A stretch of 34,083 nucleotides of DNA, taken from contig CAJTEN010000043.1 of the NCBI GenBank assembly GCA_910575245.1, forward strand, positions 1 through 34,083, written 5' to 3'. Below, piece after piece: positions 32,888 through 34,083 of this stretch (position 1 is the first letter of the stretch; each line of letters opens with the position of its first letter). The notes under the pieces are model-generated. The model was not told the DNA's origin and did no database searches. It saw only the letters and a list, made by a program, of their open reading frames with translations. The position numbers and the translations under genes are program-made. This stretch comes from Clostridia bacterium (lineage in GTDB: Bacteria > Bacillota > Clostridia > Lachnospirales > Lachnospiraceae).

Positions 32888-33103
32888 GCTTCAAGGGGCA
32901 GTGGATGCCCCGCTGTCCGAAGGACAGCCAATATAAAAAATTAGGATTGTACATAACACTTGTAAAGTCTGTGGCTGGGGGCGAGCGTACCCAGCCCCAT
33001 GGGAGGTTGCCAGCGGCAAATGCGAAGCATTTCCTCCCTGTTTATGGGGCGCAGGCGGAGCTTTGGGGCACGAAGTGCCACATTGCGGAGGCGAGCCCCC
33101 AGC
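32888..33103. other. GC-rich island of mini-hairpins (candidate origin or transfer site)
   Basis: Within about 215 bp there are hairpins CTGC...GCAG (near 32885-32902), GCTGTCC-gaa-GGACAGC (32912-32928), GGCTGGG/CCCAGCC (32973-32996), AAATGC-gaa-GCATTT (33018-33032, inside GGGAGG/CCTCCC) and GGCAC-gaa-GTGCC (33067-33079). GCTGGGGGC (32974-32982) can also pair with GCCCCCAGC (33095-33103) and enclose the middle ones. Three of the hairpins close C-GAA-G loops; d(GCGAAGC) is known as an unusually stable single-strand mini-hairpin. Frames here (32848-33180) are not credible genes. Base composition is markedly above the surroundings. Confidence 0.55.
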
Positions 33104-33271
33104 TCTTCTATGTTTCGCCTTGCTGTATTGTGGGGTAAGAGTAAACACGTTTGTTGACAAGGCATTGACTTTTTCTGCACTTTATACTTTATTGTAGATG
33201 GTGGGTGTATCTGCTATCACGAAAATATGTACTATCTCTAAAATAGGTAGTAATACCAGAACAGAAGAAAA

Positions 33272-33423
33272 GGATGCCATATAAAAAGAAAAAGTGGGGT
33301 TGGTGCATTATTGGATGGGAGCTACCAGTTGAAAGAAAAGGCATATATCTGTTTTCTTTGACAGGTAGCAGTCAATACAGAACCTGATTCCTATTATTTT
33401 TCTTTTTAAGTGGCAAATTTTTT
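33272..33423 (+). repeat. Module-boundary palindrome, copy 4
   Basis: Starts ATGCCATATAAAAAGAAAAAG and ends TTTTTAAGTGGCAAATTTTTT. The left arm matches copy 1 (GGTTGGTGCATTAT, then GGATGGGAGCTACCAG); the right arm matches copy 3 (GACAGGTAG and ACAGAACCTGA). It precedes an AT-rich tail like that of copy 1. Confidence 0.8.
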
Positions 33424-33584
33424 ACAATAAGAATTAAGTTCTATAAAGATAACAGAATTAGAACATAAAAAGTATGTATTATATATAAGGGAAAAATGGG
33501 GCCTCTTTTATGGGTAAAATGCTCTGAAACATTGATGTTTACTGGCTTCAGGGCATGTTGGGAGCTAGACAGGCTCTGTCTAGC
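33424..33584 (+). repeat. AT-rich repeat tail with GCTAGACA hairpin, copy 4
   Basis: Same order as copy 1: AGAATTAGAACATAAAAAG, TATGTATTATATATA, GGGAAAAATGGGGCC, then the perfect 8-bp hairpin GCTAGACA/TGTCTAGC (33564-33584). With copy 4 it gives a direct repeat of about 310-320 bp relative to 11287-11609. Confidence 0.75.
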
Positions 33585-33651
33585 AAAACAGGGGCATTAG
33601 GGCAGTAAGAAAAAGGGGAAAATGATTCTGCAAAATTTTTTGAAAAATATG

Positions 33652-33680
33652 TTGACAGGATTTTGAAAATTTGTTATAGT
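33652..33680 (+). promoter_or_regulatory. Promoter of candidate small RNA
   Basis: TTGACA (33652-33657), 17-base spacer, TATAGT (33675-33680): a strong sigma-A match. Predicted start near 33687. Confidence 0.75.
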
Positions 33681-33686
33681 AAACCC

Positions 33687-33874
33687 ACGTTCAAAAAGAA
33701 TGAACAGAAAAATTGAATATCAACCCATTTAACATAGTGGTTAGGACATGATTGTTTCGGTTGGTAAGATACTTTATAACATGTGGCGGAAAGTAACAGG
33801 TGCAGTATGCCTTGAAATCCGTAAAAGTAAGTATTTACCGATAGAAACTTTTTTATTGTCCTAACCACTTTTTT
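33687..33874 (+). ncRNA. Candidate structured small RNA of about 190 nt
   Basis: The RNA would begin at the strong promoter just upstream and end in a T-run at 33874. A hairpin GTTCA/TGAAC (33689-33705) is followed by a long-range 13-bp perfect stem (AGTGGTTAGGACA 33736-33748 with TGTCCTAACCACT 33857-33869). Inside, GGTAAGATACTT (33763-33774) pairs with AAGTATTTACC (33829-33839) with one bulge, so the molecule is one long rod with internal loops. The final stem plus T-run also works as its terminator. No ORF with a ribosome binding site is present. Possible roles are copy-number or antisense control, or a protein-binding (6S-like) RNA. Confidence 0.65.
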
Positions 33875-34016
33875 GCTGCTATAGATTTGTGTATTGGCAT
33901 TGCCAGTATAGAAATGTGTGGCAATAGAAACACAGAAACATTGAACCTTGAAAACTTAATAAAGGAACTTGAATGAAATGTGGGTACATTCCCCGCCCCT
34001 TGGGGCGCAAGCAAAC

Positions 34017-34045
34017 TTTAACAGGATAGAAAAGCATGATACAAT
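34017..34045 (+). promoter_or_regulatory. Candidate promoter of the next gene
   Basis: TTTAAC (34017-34022), 17-base spacer and TACAAT (34040-34045) precede a TTG with ribosome binding site. An upstream hairpin CGCCCC/GGGGCG (33994-34007) may affect it. Confidence 0.4.
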
Positions 34046-34069
34046 GTAGAGAAAAAGGAGAAGTGTAGA

Positions 34070-34083
34070 TTGAGTGAGGCTAT
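34070..34083 (+). CDS. Start of a gene cut by the window edge
   Basis: TTG 34070 follows AAAAAGGAG with nine bases between; only about four codons (LSEA) are inside the window. The product cannot be named. Confidence 0.4.

Larger units (their letters stand above)
5860..34083 (+). mobile_element. Tn7-like transposon, left part (far end outside window)
   Basis: The element holds a motif array typical of a transposon end (5880-6119), tnsA, tnsB, tnsC and a TniQ/TnsD gene in the standard order, and more than 20 kb of cargo. As in Tn7, the tns genes start at the end nearest the attachment gene and read away from it. The exact terminus is uncertain: TGT trinucleotides expected at Tn7-type ends occur at 5823, 5860 and 5875, and without the other end neither the terminal repeat nor the 5-bp target duplication can be checked. 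The right boundary is set at the window edge because no second motif array is seen. Confidence 0.85.

Noticed and set aside
32848..33180. Frames on both strands in the GC-rich island
   Set aside because: They are explained by GC-rich hairpins; no start with ribosome binding site and no domain-like sequence.
33687..33874. Guide or omega RNA for the RuvC-type protein
   Set aside because: The protein has the size and motifs of a Holliday junction resolvase (TGNGKADK), not TnpB or IscB features, so a guided nuclease is not supported.
33994..34007. CGCCCC/GGGGCG hairpin as a transfer origin
   Set aside because: A single short GC hairpin with no relaxase gene in view is not enough evidence.

Overview
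The window reads as chromosome of a spore-forming gut Firmicute, most likely Lachnospiraceae (Clostridium cluster XIVa). The evidence is a SpoIIID homologue, TTG starts with strong GGAGG-type ribosome binding sites, and cargo families (DUF5688, Rpn nucleases, IS200 and IS66 types) that are common in that group. This is inference from gene content; no 16S rRNA or tRNA is present.

Layout. Positions 1-2040 are a graveyard of insertion sequences: an IS200-like end, a two-ORF ISAs1-type transposase cut at its C-terminus, and an IS66 remnant with TnpA and TnpB but no TnpC. Positions 2145-5769 are host genes: spoIIID, a MATE efflux pump, and guaA with its terminator. From about 5860 to the right edge lies one end and much of the body of a Tn7-like transposon inserted downstream of guaA. 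It opens with about ten copies of a TTTTTGGGGA motif (probable TnsB sites), then the operon tnsA-tnsB-tnsC-tniQ (6180-11288). tnsB carries an in-frame TAG, so this copy is probably immobile unless the codon is suppressed. The far end of the element is outside the window.

The cargo is mostly DNA-metabolism genes. Module A (11748-18127) has an uncharacterised Cys-rich protein, a structured RNA leader, an unknown protein, a superfamily-2 helicase and a DnaG-type primase. Module B (18492-24847) has a DUF5688 protein, SSB, a DUF262 (ParB-like) protein, a RadC-type JAB protein, a J-domain protein, three small unknowns and an Rpn nuclease with its own promoter and terminator. Module C (25544-28827) has a membrane protein, an Xre repressor and two lipoproteins, tied together by paralogous promoters and a shared ATGTTGAACAT palindrome. 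Module D, on the minus strand (32849 down to 29535), has three predicted winged-helix proteins followed by a RuvC-type resolvase whose 3' end is overwritten by an IS200 insertion. Upstream of module D lie a GC-rich island of mini-hairpins (32888-33103) and a well-delimited candidate small RNA (about 33687-33874).

Four copies of an imperfect palindrome of about 150 bp (11287, 18148, 25059, 33272) sit at the module boundaries. Three of them carry a shared AT-rich tail ending in a GCTAGACA hairpin. The outer two form roughly 320-bp direct repeats around 21.6 kb of cargo. Helicase, primase, SSB, resolvase and hairpin island together look like a replicon carried inside a Tn7-like element; that is the most interesting hypothesis here and it is untested.
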